Assembly (NCBI GenBank): GCA_018228685.1
Contig: CP073691.1
Coordinates: 186,001 to 250,000, forward strand
DNA from: Clostridiaceae bacterium Marseille-Q4149
Lineage (GTDB): Bacteria; Bacillota; Clostridia; Oscillospirales; Oscillospiraceae
Length of the DNA stretch: 64,000 nt
Direction of reading: 5' to 3'
In this document: in pieces, positions 44,815 through 51,898 of the stretch
How positions within the stretch are numbered: the stretch's first letter is position 1
Layout: each line of letters starts with the position of its first letter
Notes under the pieces: model-generated
Database searches by the model: none
The model's input: the letters and a program-made list of their open reading frames with translations, nothing else
Told to the model about the DNA's origin: nothing
Program-made: the position numbers and the translations under genes

Positions 44815-45192
44815 ATGAATAACAAACAACATACCACCACAGCCGGTGAAGATTACTTAGAATCCGTGCTTATACTTCAAAAGAAACTCGGTATGGTGCG
44901 TTCTGTGGATGTTGCCCGGTACATGGAGGTTTCAAAGCCCAGCGTGTGTTACGCAGTAGGAACTTTACGAGAGGGCGGCTTTCTGACAACAGACGAAAAG
45001 CATTATCTACACCTGACAGAACTTGGACGGGATGTGGCTGAAAAAATCTATGAACGCCATTGCTTTTTAACAAAGCACCTCATATCCATAGGTGTTGACC
45101 CTGAAACGGCGGAGGCTGATGCTTGTCGAATAGAACATGATATTAGCGCAGAAACCTATGAACGACTAAAGGCATTAGGCAATCTTAAATAA
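44815..45192 (+). CDS. DtxR/MntR-type metal-dependent repressor
   Basis: ATG at 44815 follows GGGAGAAAG, giving 125 residues. The N-terminal winged helix (GEDYLESVLILQKKLGMVRS, VARYMEVSKPSVCYAVGTLR) and the metal-binding/dimer helices (RHCFLTKHLISIGVDPETAE, ACRIEHDIS) are of the DtxR family without the SH3-like third domain, like MntR. It would bind Fe2+ or Mn2+ and repress metal-uptake genes. Its stop codon is next to the right direct repeat. Confidence 0.88.
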   Translation: MNNKQHTTTAGEDYLESVLILQKKLGMVRSVDVARYMEVSKPSVCYAVGTLREGGFLTTDEKHYLHLTELGRDVAEKIYERHCFLTKHLISIGVDPETAEADACRIEHDISAETYERLKALGNLK

Positions 45193-45212
45193 AAGAAAAA
45201 CGCCATGAACTA
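45191..45212 (+). repeat. Right copy of 22-bp direct repeat flanking the metal cassette
   Basis: Identical to 35088-35109. It covers the stop region of the DtxR gene and the left arm of a small terminator hairpin (ATGAAC/GTTCAT) that serves the convergent XRE gene. Confidence 0.85.
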
Positions 45213-45242
45213 CCTGTTCATAGCGCGCTCCTTATACCGTAT

Positions 45243-45626
45243 TCAATTTTCTCCCCCGCTGTCCGATCTTGCGTCCAGCAACGCTTGTGCTGTTGCCGTG
45301 AGGATTTTGATTTCAGAATCCGTCAGCTCGTCCAACAGTGTTTCAAACTGCATACGCTCCGTAGACTTGCCATCCATCGTTTCGCCATGAAGAATCTGAT
45401 CCACAGAGATATGATAGCGGGACATCAACTCTAAAAATATCTGTACGCTGGGATGCTGCCCCTTATTTTCGATGTTGGCAAGATAGCGCGGCGAAATAAA
45501 CAGCGCGTCGGCCGCCTTGTTTCGGGATTCTTTCTGTTTTGTGCGCCCAGCTTTGATTGCTACACCATACGGCTTGAAGTCGATTTTTGCAATAGGGCGC
45601 TTTTCTTTCTTCGTTCTTTTAGGCAT
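45243..45626 (-). CDS. XRE-family regulator of the ICE
   Basis: ATG at 45626 gives 127 residues. A basic N-terminus is followed by a Cro/CI helix-turn-helix (ESRNKAADALFISPRYLANI) and a short helical tail. It is typical of the repressor found at one end of the Tn1549-like regulatory module. A TTG two codons earlier is possible but has no better ribosome-binding site. Confidence 0.8.
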   Translation of the reverse strand: MPKRTKKEKRPIAKIDFKPYGVAIKAGRTKQKESRNKAADALFISPRYLANIENKGQHPSVQIFLELMSRYHISVDQILHGETMDGKSTERMQFETLLDELTDSEIKILTATAQALLDARSDSGGEN

Positions 45627-45951
45627 CTTCAATCACCCTATTACATTCTACTGTTCATCTTTTCTTTCGGATATGCTTATACAGTTCCTCTAAATAGCTA
45701 AAATAATTCATATTGGTTTGCTGCAATTACGGGAGGAACTATTATAATAATCTCAATGCTGATTGAACCGTAGAAGTAACCTAATTGTTTCCTGATAACA
45801 CATTTGGGACGCTTTAATAACCTGCTTTCCAAACAGAGTAACGAAATCGCGGAAACTCTATTGATTGAATCCGATATATGAAAAGAGAGCTGCCGTATGA
45901 CGGCAAAAGAAAAAAAGCCGTCGTACAGCAGCCATTTGACACGCCCATTTG

Positions 45952-45987
45952 AAACGGCGGCTTTGATTTCAGAGCCGCCGTTTCTTT
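45952..45987 (+). terminator. Hairpin in the XRE-sigma gap
   Basis: AAACGGCGGCT (45952-45962) pairs with AGCCGCCGTTT (45973-45983), followed by CTTT. An imperfect 16-bp stem-loop (GCTGCCGTATGACGGC with GCCGTCGTACAGCAGC, about 45889-45932) lies just before it. Confidence 0.6.
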
Positions 45988-46177
45988 GCGCTTGCACAAA
46001 CCAATGACGACTTGCAGGGACACGGCAACCGATGGGAGGTTATTTTGCCGTGTCTACTTTACTATTCTATTTCTCTTGTGATCTGCACAAGTTAAAAAAA
46101 GCTCGTACCCGCCATCGGGGTATTCCAGGCATTGGTATGAACACAGAAATCATGTGAATAGATTTTATACTTCTTCT

Positions 46178-46211
46178 GCGCCTGTCTGCGTTTTGCAGAC
46201 AGGCGCTTTTT
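46178..46211 (+). terminator. Strong terminator before the sigma-like gene
   Basis: A perfect 12-bp stem GCGCCTGTCTGC (46178-46189 with 46195-46206) and a five-T run. Confidence 0.85.
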
Positions 46212-46432
46212 GTCATTTTCTTAGGTTCTGTGTTGGCTGTCGATCACCTCCTGTTCCTATTTCTCACAGAGCAACGATGAAACAGGAGGTGCAGCGCATG
46301 GATTCTTCCTGAAGAATTTTTTCAAAAAATTTTCTGCGCGTTTGCCAGAACACATGATGCAGACCGTAGTAGTGGCGAAAGGGGAAGAAAACCGTATCAC
46401 CCGCCTTTGCGGACGCGAAGGGAGGTGAATAC

Positions 46433-46855
46433 ATGAAGCCTCATTCGCACGAAGAACATATCCAGCACTCCTTTGATGCGTTCTGCAAAAAGGTACTGCG
46501 GAACGAAGCGCGGGACTATCAGGACGCGCTGGCACGGAAAAGAAACCGAGAGGTCTATTTTTCTGAGCTGCCCATCGAAGTGCTGGAACAGTTCGCTGTC
46601 CGTGACACCTATTTCACGGATAGCCGCACATTTGAAGTCATCGGTCATTCGGTTTGTATCGACGATGAAACGCTGGCGGAAGCAATCTCCGCTTTGCCTG
46701 TTGACCGCAGAGATATTATCCTGCTGTCCTACTTCCTCGATATGTCCGACGCTGAAATTGCAAATGTGCTGAACATGGTGCGCCGTTCCGTTGCCTATCG
46801 CAGGACAAGCACCCTAAAGCTGCTGAAAAACCTGATGGGAGGAGAAAACAGATGA
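46433..46855 (+). CDS. Sigma-70 region 4-type regulator of the ICE
   Basis: The 140-residue protein ends in a sigma region 4 helix-turn-helix (ISALPVDRRDIILLSYFLDM and SDAEIANVLNMVRRSVAYRR). ATG follows GGGAGGTGAATAC. It lacks region 2, so it probably acts as an element-specific activator as in Tn916-family elements. It overlaps the next gene by four bases. Confidence 0.85.
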   Translation: MKPHSHEEHIQHSFDAFCKKVLRNEARDYQDALARKRNREVYFSELPIEVLEQFAVRDTYFTDSRTFEVIGHSVCIDDETLAEAISALPVDRRDIILLSYFLDMSDAEIANVLNMVRRSVAYRRTSTLKLLKNLMGGENR

Positions 46856-47091
46856 CAAGTCAATCGAAGAATAACCGTCTGTTGCCGCTGACCGTCATTG
46901 AAGCGGCTGCTGGCGGTGACGTGGAAGCGATCAACGCCGTTCTGAAACACTATGCAGGGTACATAGCCCGTCTGTCGATGCGTGAGCTTTACGACGAGTA
47001 CGGCAATCCCCATCTCTGCGTGGATGAAGAACTGCGGCGCAAGCTGGAAACGAAGCTCATTACCAAGCTGCTCACATTCCGCGTGAGATAA
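46852..47091 (+). CDS. Small helix-turn-helix ICE protein
   Basis: The 79-residue protein (LLPLTVIEAAAGGDVEAINA, VLKHYAGYIARLSMRELYD) is the small HTH_16-like protein that always follows the sigma-like gene in Tn916/Tn1549 elements. It is coupled by ATGA. It is probably a transcription cofactor of the element. Confidence 0.82.
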   Translation: MTSQSKNNRLLPLTVIEAAAGGDVEAINAVLKHYAGYIARLSMRELYDEYGNPHLCVDEELRRKLETKLITKLLTFRVR

Positions 47092-47140
47092 CCGACGCCT
47101 GACAGAAACGTGTTTTTCCCCCTTTCCTCGTTTCTGTCCG

Positions 47141-47239
47141 ATGCACCTTGACAAATATGCCCGCAAGAGAACGGCGGCGCATCATAGGCAAAACGGGTAC
47201 GTTCCTTTTGCGCCGAGCTGGGCGGCTGGTACGCCATGA
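47141..47239 (+). CDS. Candidate 32-residue peptide
   Basis: The frame MHLDKYARKRTAAHHRQNGY and then VPFAPSWAAGTP ends in ATGA, overlapping the next small frame. No clear ribosome-binding site precedes it. The coupling to the next frame is the only support. Confidence 0.3.
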   Translation: MHLDKYARKRTAAHHRQNGYVPFAPSWAAGTP

Positions 47240-47328
47240 CGTATATCCGGGAGGATATGCCGAGCGACAAATACCGAGCCGTAAAGCAAGCGTGGCAGCT
47301 TGCAGGCGACGACGCGCAAAATACATAA
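47236..47328 (+). CDS. Candidate 30-residue peptide
   Basis: The frame MTYIREDMPSDKYRAVKQAW and then QLAGDDAQNT starts inside the previous stop (ATGA). Composition is protein-like. Bases 47329-47499 after it fold into small hairpins (GCACG/CGTGC near 47390) and show no gene. Confidence 0.35.
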   Translation: MTYIREDMPSDKYRAVKQAWQLAGDDAQNT

Positions 47329-47499
47329 TGATACGACCTTACAGCCATAGTCCGAGCGTTCAAAGCGTCGCAGGCGATGGGTAGGGCTGCACGAGAACCG
47401 TGCGGGGGTGAAACTCCCTTGGAGCTGCGCCAGCAGCCGCCTGTTTTGTCATTTCCTTTTGTAGTTCTTTTGATTCCTATGAAAGGGGGACTTGTTTCT

Positions 47500-47685
47500 A
47501 TGGAAACACCTATGAAGAAAACAGCATCCCCGATTGTACGCGAGTACAAAATCGGGGATATAACGTATATCGTCAAGGCCGTCGTTAAAGACGGCGCGAA
47601 AGAGGACGCCGTGACAAAGGTGCACCGCCTGATTCAGAATGATTTGCGGGGTAAAAAAGTTACAAATAATTTTGAACCCGCCTAA
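47500..47685 (+). CDS. tnpW: TnpW-type transposon protein
   Basis: ATG at 47500 follows AAAGGGGG, giving 61 residues. KKTASPIVREYKIGDITYIV and then KAVVKDGAKEDAVTKV define the TnpW family of Clostridial elements. Its role is unknown. It precedes the resolvase-like gene, as usual. Confidence 0.85.
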   Translation: METPMKKTASPIVREYKIGDITYIVKAVVKDGAKEDAVTKVHRLIQNDLRGKKVTNNFEPA

Positions 47686-47754
47686 TGACGGCGAGTGAGA
47701 TCCCTGGTATAATATAAATAACCTGTTTGTCCGGCTGCCGGAATAGGAGGCAAC

Positions 47755-48171
47755 ATGAAAAAGCAGCCCGACAAAATCACCGCATATTACTACCGTGCGG
47801 CGAACAAACAAACAGAACTGAACCTTGACAATCAAATGCACCGACTTTTGAGCCATGCGCAGGAAAACAGATCGGATACCTATATGTTCTTCGTGGACAA
47901 TGGGTACAGCGGCCTGACCGCCGAGCGTCCGGCATTTCAAAATCTGCTTGCAGCAATCCATGAGAACCGCGTGCAGAAAATCGTTGTCGTATCGCTTGAC
48001 CGACTTTACCGCAGCTATCTTGCAGCAGTGCAGTTCCTTGATGATATAGAGCAGCGCGGTATTTCGATTTGCTCCATTACAGACGGTGATTTGCCCCTTT
48101 GCCGAGAACTGTATCACAGCATTGTCAACGCCTACCGCAGTTCTTCCGAGAAAGGCGGTGAGTGCAGATGA
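47755..48171 (+). CDS. Resolvase-domain protein lacking the catalytic serine
   Basis: The 138-residue protein has the resolvase fold: ITAYYYRAANKQTELNLDNQ, FFVDNGYSGLTAERPAFQNL and KIVVVSLDRLYRSYLAAVQF. The position that holds the nucleophile (RxS) reads RAA, so Ser is replaced by Ala, while the Arg residues of LDRLYR remain. It has no recombinase domain or zinc ribbon. It cannot catalyse recombination by the usual chemistry and may act as an architectural or regulatory partner. It overlaps the next frame by four bases (ATGA). Confidence 0.75.
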   Translation: MKKQPDKITAYYYRAANKQTELNLDNQMHRLLSHAQENRSDTYMFFVDNGYSGLTAERPAFQNLLAAIHENRVQKIVVVSLDRLYRSYLAAVQFLDDIEQRGISICSITDGDLPLCRELYHSIVNAYRSSSEKGGECR

Positions 48172-48372
48172 CGGGATTTACCTTTCAGAGTTTGAAGCCG
48201 CAGGACAGTTTAAGCAATGAGCTTCGCAGCGTAATCCGCGATAATGTCTTGCAGTTCTATGCCAAGGGGCTATCTACGGAAGCAGAGGAAGAAGGTCTGA
48301 CCGCTCTGTATGAGCGCCTTTCGCAGGAAGATAAGCTGGATGGTGAAAGTAACTCCATAGCGAACCAAGAGT
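48168..48372 (+). pseudogene. Serine recombinase, N-terminal fragment fused to tnpV region
   Basis: After ATG at 48168 the frame runs through a 45-residue stretch to LTALYERLSQEDKLDGESNS and then IANQ, the catalytic N-terminus of TndX-type recombinases with Ser in RLS. Family similarity ends near 48372 and the frame continues through unrelated residues into tnpV without a stop. The lost middle and the C-terminal part of such a recombinase reappear at 51899. The gene was most likely split by insertion or recombination. Confidence 0.7.
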
Positions 48373-48509
48373 TAATATGTAAAGGGTGGTTTCTGCCATC
48401 TAATACATATGACTGCGGCTCATTTGTGGTGAATGGAACAGCAGTTGTAGGAAAGGAGCCAAAACACAGTATAACCGCTGGAAATCAACACACAAAGGAG
48501 CTGGATTTT

Positions 48510-48881
48510 ATGAAATCGCTATTTGAGCAAATGGGCGGCACATACCGGCAAGAGGGCGATTACCTCATCCCGAACCTTGCACTACCGGAGGAGCCAGACT
48601 ATCAGATCGGTAAGTACGGGCGTATACGCCGTAGCTATCTGAAAGAGTATCATCCTGTCCTCTATGCAAACTATCTTACGAGCGGAACGCTGCATCGGCA
48701 TCTTGCCGAGATTGATCAAGCCTGCAATGAGCGAATGGAAATCATCGTTTCTGCTATGACGAAGCAAGAGGGTGCGACCGAAGCCCTGAAAGCCGCCGAC
48801 CAGATGGAATGGGTGCGCCGTATGAACAGCATTCGCAGCCGTGCAGAGGAAATCATTCTGACCGAGCTTGTATATGACTGA
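48510..48881 (+). CDS. tnpV: TnpV-type transposon protein
   Basis: ATG at 48510 follows AAAGGAGCTGG, giving 123 residues. GDYLIPNLALPEEPDYQIGK and YGRIRRSYLKEYHP are the TnpV family signature, followed by HLAEIDQACNERMEIIVSAM. The function is unknown; the family accompanies Tn4451/Tn1549-like elements. Confidence 0.88.
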   Translation: MKSLFEQMGGTYRQEGDYLIPNLALPEEPDYQIGKYGRIRRSYLKEYHPVLYANYLTSGTLHRHLAEIDQACNERMEIIVSAMTKQEGATEALKAADQMEWVRRMNSIRSRAEEIILTELVYD

Positions 48882-48884
48882 TGA

Positions 48885-48924
48885 ATGCCCGTTATCGACC
48901 GTGATGCCGATAACGGGCATTTTT
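48885..48924. terminator. Terminator between tnpV and rhuM
   Basis: A perfect 13-bp stem ATGCCCGTTATCG (48885-48897 with 48908-48920) and a T run on the plus strand. It ends tnpV transcription six bases before the convergent rhuM stop. Confidence 0.85.
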
Positions 48925-48929
48925 GCGTA

Positions 48930-49955
48930 TCAGTCCTTTTGCTCTGTGCTGGCTACCAGCCGGTCAAAGTCGCTCTGATACAGCCGATCCTGAATGACAC
49001 GGTACTGCTCAAACTCGCTTTCCGCAAAGGCCTTTGCAATGGCAGCGGTGACCCTTCCCTTATCCCGCAGAATCTCTGCATCATTGAATTGCAGAAAAGC
49101 GTCCAGCTTGGAGGCCCAATCTGCCATGGTCATGGGGATGTGCCGTCTGGCCTGTCGGGTGGCGTAATCCAGATACATGGTGACGATTTCGTTCAGTTCC
49201 TGCATTTCGCCCATGGATAAGTAATTTTTTGCAATGGACACATCTGCCTTGACGATCTTGCCGTCAGGAGCATTCTTCCATGAGGTCAGCCCCATGTGTT
49301 CCTTGGTGTGATCGGCTCGTGCCATAATGACTTCTGCCGCCGTGCTGCCATGGACGGCATAGTGCATCTTATTCTGAACTGTGGCAAAGAAATCCTTTGT
49401 AGTCTGGCTATCGAGGGAGTAGTCCACAGCGGTGGCGTAAATATCCGTGATTTTCTGGTAAAAGCGCCGCTCGCTGGCCCGAATCTCCTGAATCTCGGAA
49501 ATCAGATGGTCGAAGTAGTCCTCATCAAAAATCTGTCCGTTGATGAGTCTGCTCTTGTCTAGGACATAGCCCTGCTTAGTAAAGGTGTCCAGCACCTTGG
49601 TTGCCCACTGGCGGAACTGCGTGGCTCTGCCGGAATTGATCCGATAGCCTACGGCTATGATGGCGGACAGAGCGTAGAACTTATAGTGATAGGTTTTTCC
49701 GTTATCCGCAACTTGTGCAAAATTTGCACAAGTTGCATCTTCGGACAATTCACCGCTTTCATATACATTTTTCAGATGCTTTGTCACAACGCTCCGGTCT
49801 ACATCAAAAAGCTGTGCAATGGCCTTTTGCGTCAGCCAGACATCGTGGTCCTGTACCCGTACCTCAATGCCGTCCTCATGGGCATCTTTCGTGAACACAA
49901 GGAAATCCACTGTGCTGTTGCGGATTTGCAGTTTATCCTTCTTGGCGTCTGCCAT
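48930..49955 (-). CDS. RhuM-family protein
   Basis: The 341-residue protein matches the RhuM family (first known from a Salmonella pathogenicity island): VRVQDHDVWLTQKAIAQLFD is an N-terminal HTH-like part, followed by YHYKFYALSAIIAVGYRINS and RATQFRQWATKVL, then a helical C-terminus. RhuM genes lie in islands next to restriction and other defence genes, but their activity is unknown. It is 11 bases after the DUF6076 gene, so both are in one operon. Confidence 0.87.
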   Translation of the reverse strand: MADAKKDKLQIRNSTVDFLVFTKDAHEDGIEVRVQDHDVWLTQKAIAQLFDVDRSVVTKHLKNVYESGELSEDATCANFAQVADNGKTYHYKFYALSAIIAVGYRINSGRATQFRQWATKVLDTFTKQGYVLDKSRLINGQIFDEDYFDHLISEIQEIRASERRFYQKITDIYATAVDYSLDSQTTKDFFATVQNKMHYAVHGSTAAEVIMARADHTKEHMGLTSWKNAPDGKIVKADVSIAKNYLSMGEMQELNEIVTMYLDYATRQARRHIPMTMADWASKLDAFLQFNDAEILRDKGRVTAAIAKAFAESEFEQYRVIQDRLYQSDFDRLVASTEQKD

Positions 49956-49966
49956 ATCGTTTCACC

Positions 49967-50875
49967 TCAATCTTCTTCGCTGGTTTTCTTCCCTCTGCTC
50001 TTATAGACATTATACTGATTCTTGCACCGGGCGCTGCAAAATGCGGAATTGGATCGGCTGCTCAGGAATACCTTCTGGCAGTGCTTGCACAGCCGCAGAG
50101 GCTTCTCTCCATCCACCAGCAGGAAGCTGAACATCATCTGCACGCCCAACAACAGGGAGTGGAAGTCCCAATAGATGGTCGGCTTGTCCAGCAACTCAAT
50201 ATGATAGCTGGGCGCAATGCCGCCGAAGGCAGCCATGCCCTTGCGGTATAGATTCCGGGTGTCCTCATCGATCAGGTCATAATCGTTATAATACAGAATG
50301 GAAGTGGTCAGCGTAAAGGCCCAGTCCTTGAACTGCTGCGCTACCCATTCATAGGCTTCAGCATACTCCCGCTGGAAGCTCATGGTTTTCGCCATAGGCT
50401 CATCCGCAAAGGTCATGGTCAGCGCCACCATCGTGCGGTCGCTGGACACGCTCCAGCTGGACTCAACACTTTGTTTCACCACGTCGAGATGGTCAAAGGG
50501 ATAGAATAGTGCCAGATAGTCCTCTGTTTCCATGGATTCCTCTTTGATAAAATGATTTTTCGGCAGATACACCGACTCATAGTCCATAAAGGACGGCGTG
50601 GTGGGTAGCGCCGTCATCAGACCCAGCAAACCGTAATGGGTCACAAACTCCAGAATGGCCTTCTGCACCTCGTCCTCCGGACTGCGGTTCATCATCAGCA
50701 TTCCCACATTCAGCGCATCCAGCACGATTCCCGGCGCTTCCTTCAAGGGATTATAGATGTCGGGTTTGGCATTCTTCCCCGGCGTGATATACCGCTTTCC
50801 GTCTGCGGCAGTTTTCAGTTCATAGCGGTCATACCGCACCCAATGGGAACGGGACTGCTCAAAGAGATTCTTCAT
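49967..50875 (-). CDS. DUF6076-type protein with C-terminal zinc finger
   Basis: The 302-residue protein has an unknown alpha-helical body and a C-terminal zinc finger CKHCQKVFLSSRSNSAFCSA followed by RCKNQYNVYKSRGKK. ATG at 50875 follows AGAGAGGAAC. A similar CxxC...FCxxxC module occurs at the end of the recombinase at 51899-53342. It shares an operon with rhuM. The role is not known; the finger suggests RNA or DNA contact. Confidence 0.7.
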   Translation of the reverse strand: MKNLFEQSRSHWVRYDRYELKTAADGKRYITPGKNAKPDIYNPLKEAPGIVLDALNVGMLMMNRSPEDEVQKAILEFVTHYGLLGLMTALPTTPSFMDYESVYLPKNHFIKEESMETEDYLALFYPFDHLDVVKQSVESSWSVSSDRTMVALTMTFADEPMAKTMSFQREYAEAYEWVAQQFKDWAFTLTTSILYYNDYDLIDEDTRNLYRKGMAAFGGIAPSYHIELLDKPTIYWDFHSLLLGVQMMFSFLLVDGEKPLRLCKHCQKVFLSSRSNSAFCSARCKNQYNVYKSRGKKTSEED

Positions 50876-50906
50876 GGTACTGTTCCTCTCTGCTCGTAAT
50901 CCAACT

Positions 50907-50935
50907 ATATATTAACCATATTACTATTGTATCAA
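50907..50935 (-). promoter_or_regulatory. Putative promoter of the DUF6076-rhuM operon
   Basis: On the minus strand TTGATA (50930-50935) and ATATAT (50907-50912) have a 17-base spacer in an AT-rich gap; TAATAT at 50909-50914 is an alternative -10. Confidence 0.4.
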
Positions 50936-51864
50936 CCGTCCTTGGCTCCGTCAAGGACGGTTTTCATTTTTCTCGGTTTAGTTTTGTTTTCCCGGCGGAT
51001 TACGGCATCTTTGCCCATGGTTTGCAGCAGTGCTTCATATTCCTCCACGAACTCGCGCTCTCGCAGGGTAATGCTGTAGTCCTTTTCCAGCTTTTCGCTC
51101 AGATGCTCATACATCCGCCTTTGCAGCTTTTTCTGAATGGTCATCCGCAGCTTACGGATGTTCCGGTCGGATTGCCCACGGATGGCAGCAAGCCTTGTGG
51201 TGCTGTATTGCTTGACGAACAGGTAGTACAGTACCTCCTTCTGTTCATCGCTGAGGGTGAAGAAGAGTTTGGAGAGAAAACGGTTTGCTGTCAGCTGGTG
51301 CAGCTCGTAGGGACAGGAGAAGATGATGTCAAGAAAATTTCCCTGACAAAGCTGGCGAAACCTTGGCAAATTCATCCACATCGGGGCGATCTTCGGATCA
51401 GGCACGGCCTGAAACTCCAACGGCACATCCCCGCGCAGATTTTCGTGGTCACGCTCCCGGCGTTCCCGATTTCTGTCCAGCTTGTTCCACTCGTCCACAA
51501 CACTCAGAAAATCCGATTCCGTCCGGGCTGCTTCCTCCAGCCGCCGCAGAGCCTCTGCGCGAATTTCCCGTTTGAGCCGTTTTTCGCTGGTGGGCGCGGC
51601 TTCTTCCTCCTCGTCCTCCTGCTCGGCGTTGTAGTCTCTGGGGTGCTCGTCTTGCTCCAGCTCGCTCTCCATCTCCAGTGTGCGTTCTTCTGCAAGTGCT
51701 TCCTCCAGCGTCTCGTCCTCCGGCGCACCGTCAGAGGAATCCTCCCAATCGGCAAAGCCGTCCGCATCCATTTCAAGACTGGTTTTCTCTATTTGCTCCT
51801 CAGCATCTTCTTCCTCATCGGAAAAATCATCATCCAGCAGCAGTTCATCCTCCCAAAGTTCCAC
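50932..51864 (-). CDS. Acidic protein with sigma-like helix-turn-helix
   Basis: The 310-residue protein has a strongly acidic N-terminal third (EDELLLDDDFSDEEEDAEEQ) and a C-terminal sigma region 4-like segment (FFTLSDEQKEVLYYLFVKQY, STTRLAAIRGQSDRNIRKLR). It ends next to the promoter of the DUF6076 gene. It could be an element-encoded regulator that recruits RNA polymerase to the cargo promoter. ATG at 51864 lies about 35 bases from the break in the recombinase gene. Confidence 0.7.
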   Translation of the reverse strand: MELWEDELLLDDDFSDEEEDAEEQIEKTSLEMDADGFADWEDSSDGAPEDETLEEALAEERTLEMESELEQDEHPRDYNAEQEDEEEEAAPTSEKRLKREIRAEALRRLEEAARTESDFLSVVDEWNKLDRNRERRERDHENLRGDVPLEFQAVPDPKIAPMWMNLPRFRQLCQGNFLDIIFSCPYELHQLTANRFLSKLFFTLSDEQKEVLYYLFVKQYSTTRLAAIRGQSDRNIRKLRMTIQKKLQRRMYEHLSEKLEKDYSITLREREFVEEYEALLQTMGKDAVIRRENKTKPRKMKTVLDGAKDG

Positions 51865-51898
51865 GACAGCTTCACCTCCCCGAAAAAATATTTTTCTT

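Larger units (their letters stand above)
35110..45190 (+). mobile_element. 10-kb metal-chelate/metallophore acquisition cassette
   Basis: Eight plus-strand genes, all in one direction and many overlapping, are bracketed by an exact 22-bp direct repeat: araC-type regulator, five-component NikABCDE-like importer, two fused-domain ABC transporters and a DtxR-type regulator. The base composition is lower in GC than the ICE around it. If the cassette and one repeat copy are removed, the ICE sequence from mobC/oriT to the XRE gene terminator is rejoined. No integrase lies inside. Confidence 0.65.
45633..46432. other. Hairpin-rich non-coding gap between XRE and sigma genes
   Basis: No gene is supported over 800 bases. 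It holds the hairpins at 45889-45983, an inverted repeat GACACGGCA/TGCCGTGTC (about 46018-46056) and the terminator at 46178-46211. Regulated readthrough into the sigma-like gene, or small RNAs, could be encoded here. Confidence 0.5.
20429..48881. mobile_element. Remnant of a Tn1549-like integrative conjugative element (approximate limits)
   Basis: The span contains ICE-type accessory genes (20429-21641), an AbiE pair, a MobC/relaxase pair with candidate oriT (33289-35050), an XRE regulator, sigma-like factor, HTH protein, TnpW, a resolvase-like protein and TnpV (45243-48881). A mobilizable element (23556-31169) and a 10-kb cassette (35110-45190) are nested in it. No VirB4, VirD4/TcpA or other type IV secretion genes are present here, so it cannot be self-transmissible from what is visible. 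The outer ends are not defined by a repeat I could find. Confidence 0.5.

Noticed and set aside
47330..47470. Group II intron remnant
   Set aside because: A GCACG...CGTGC stem and GTGCGGGGGTGAAACTCCC stretch looked suggestive, but no domain V or reverse transcriptase could be found.
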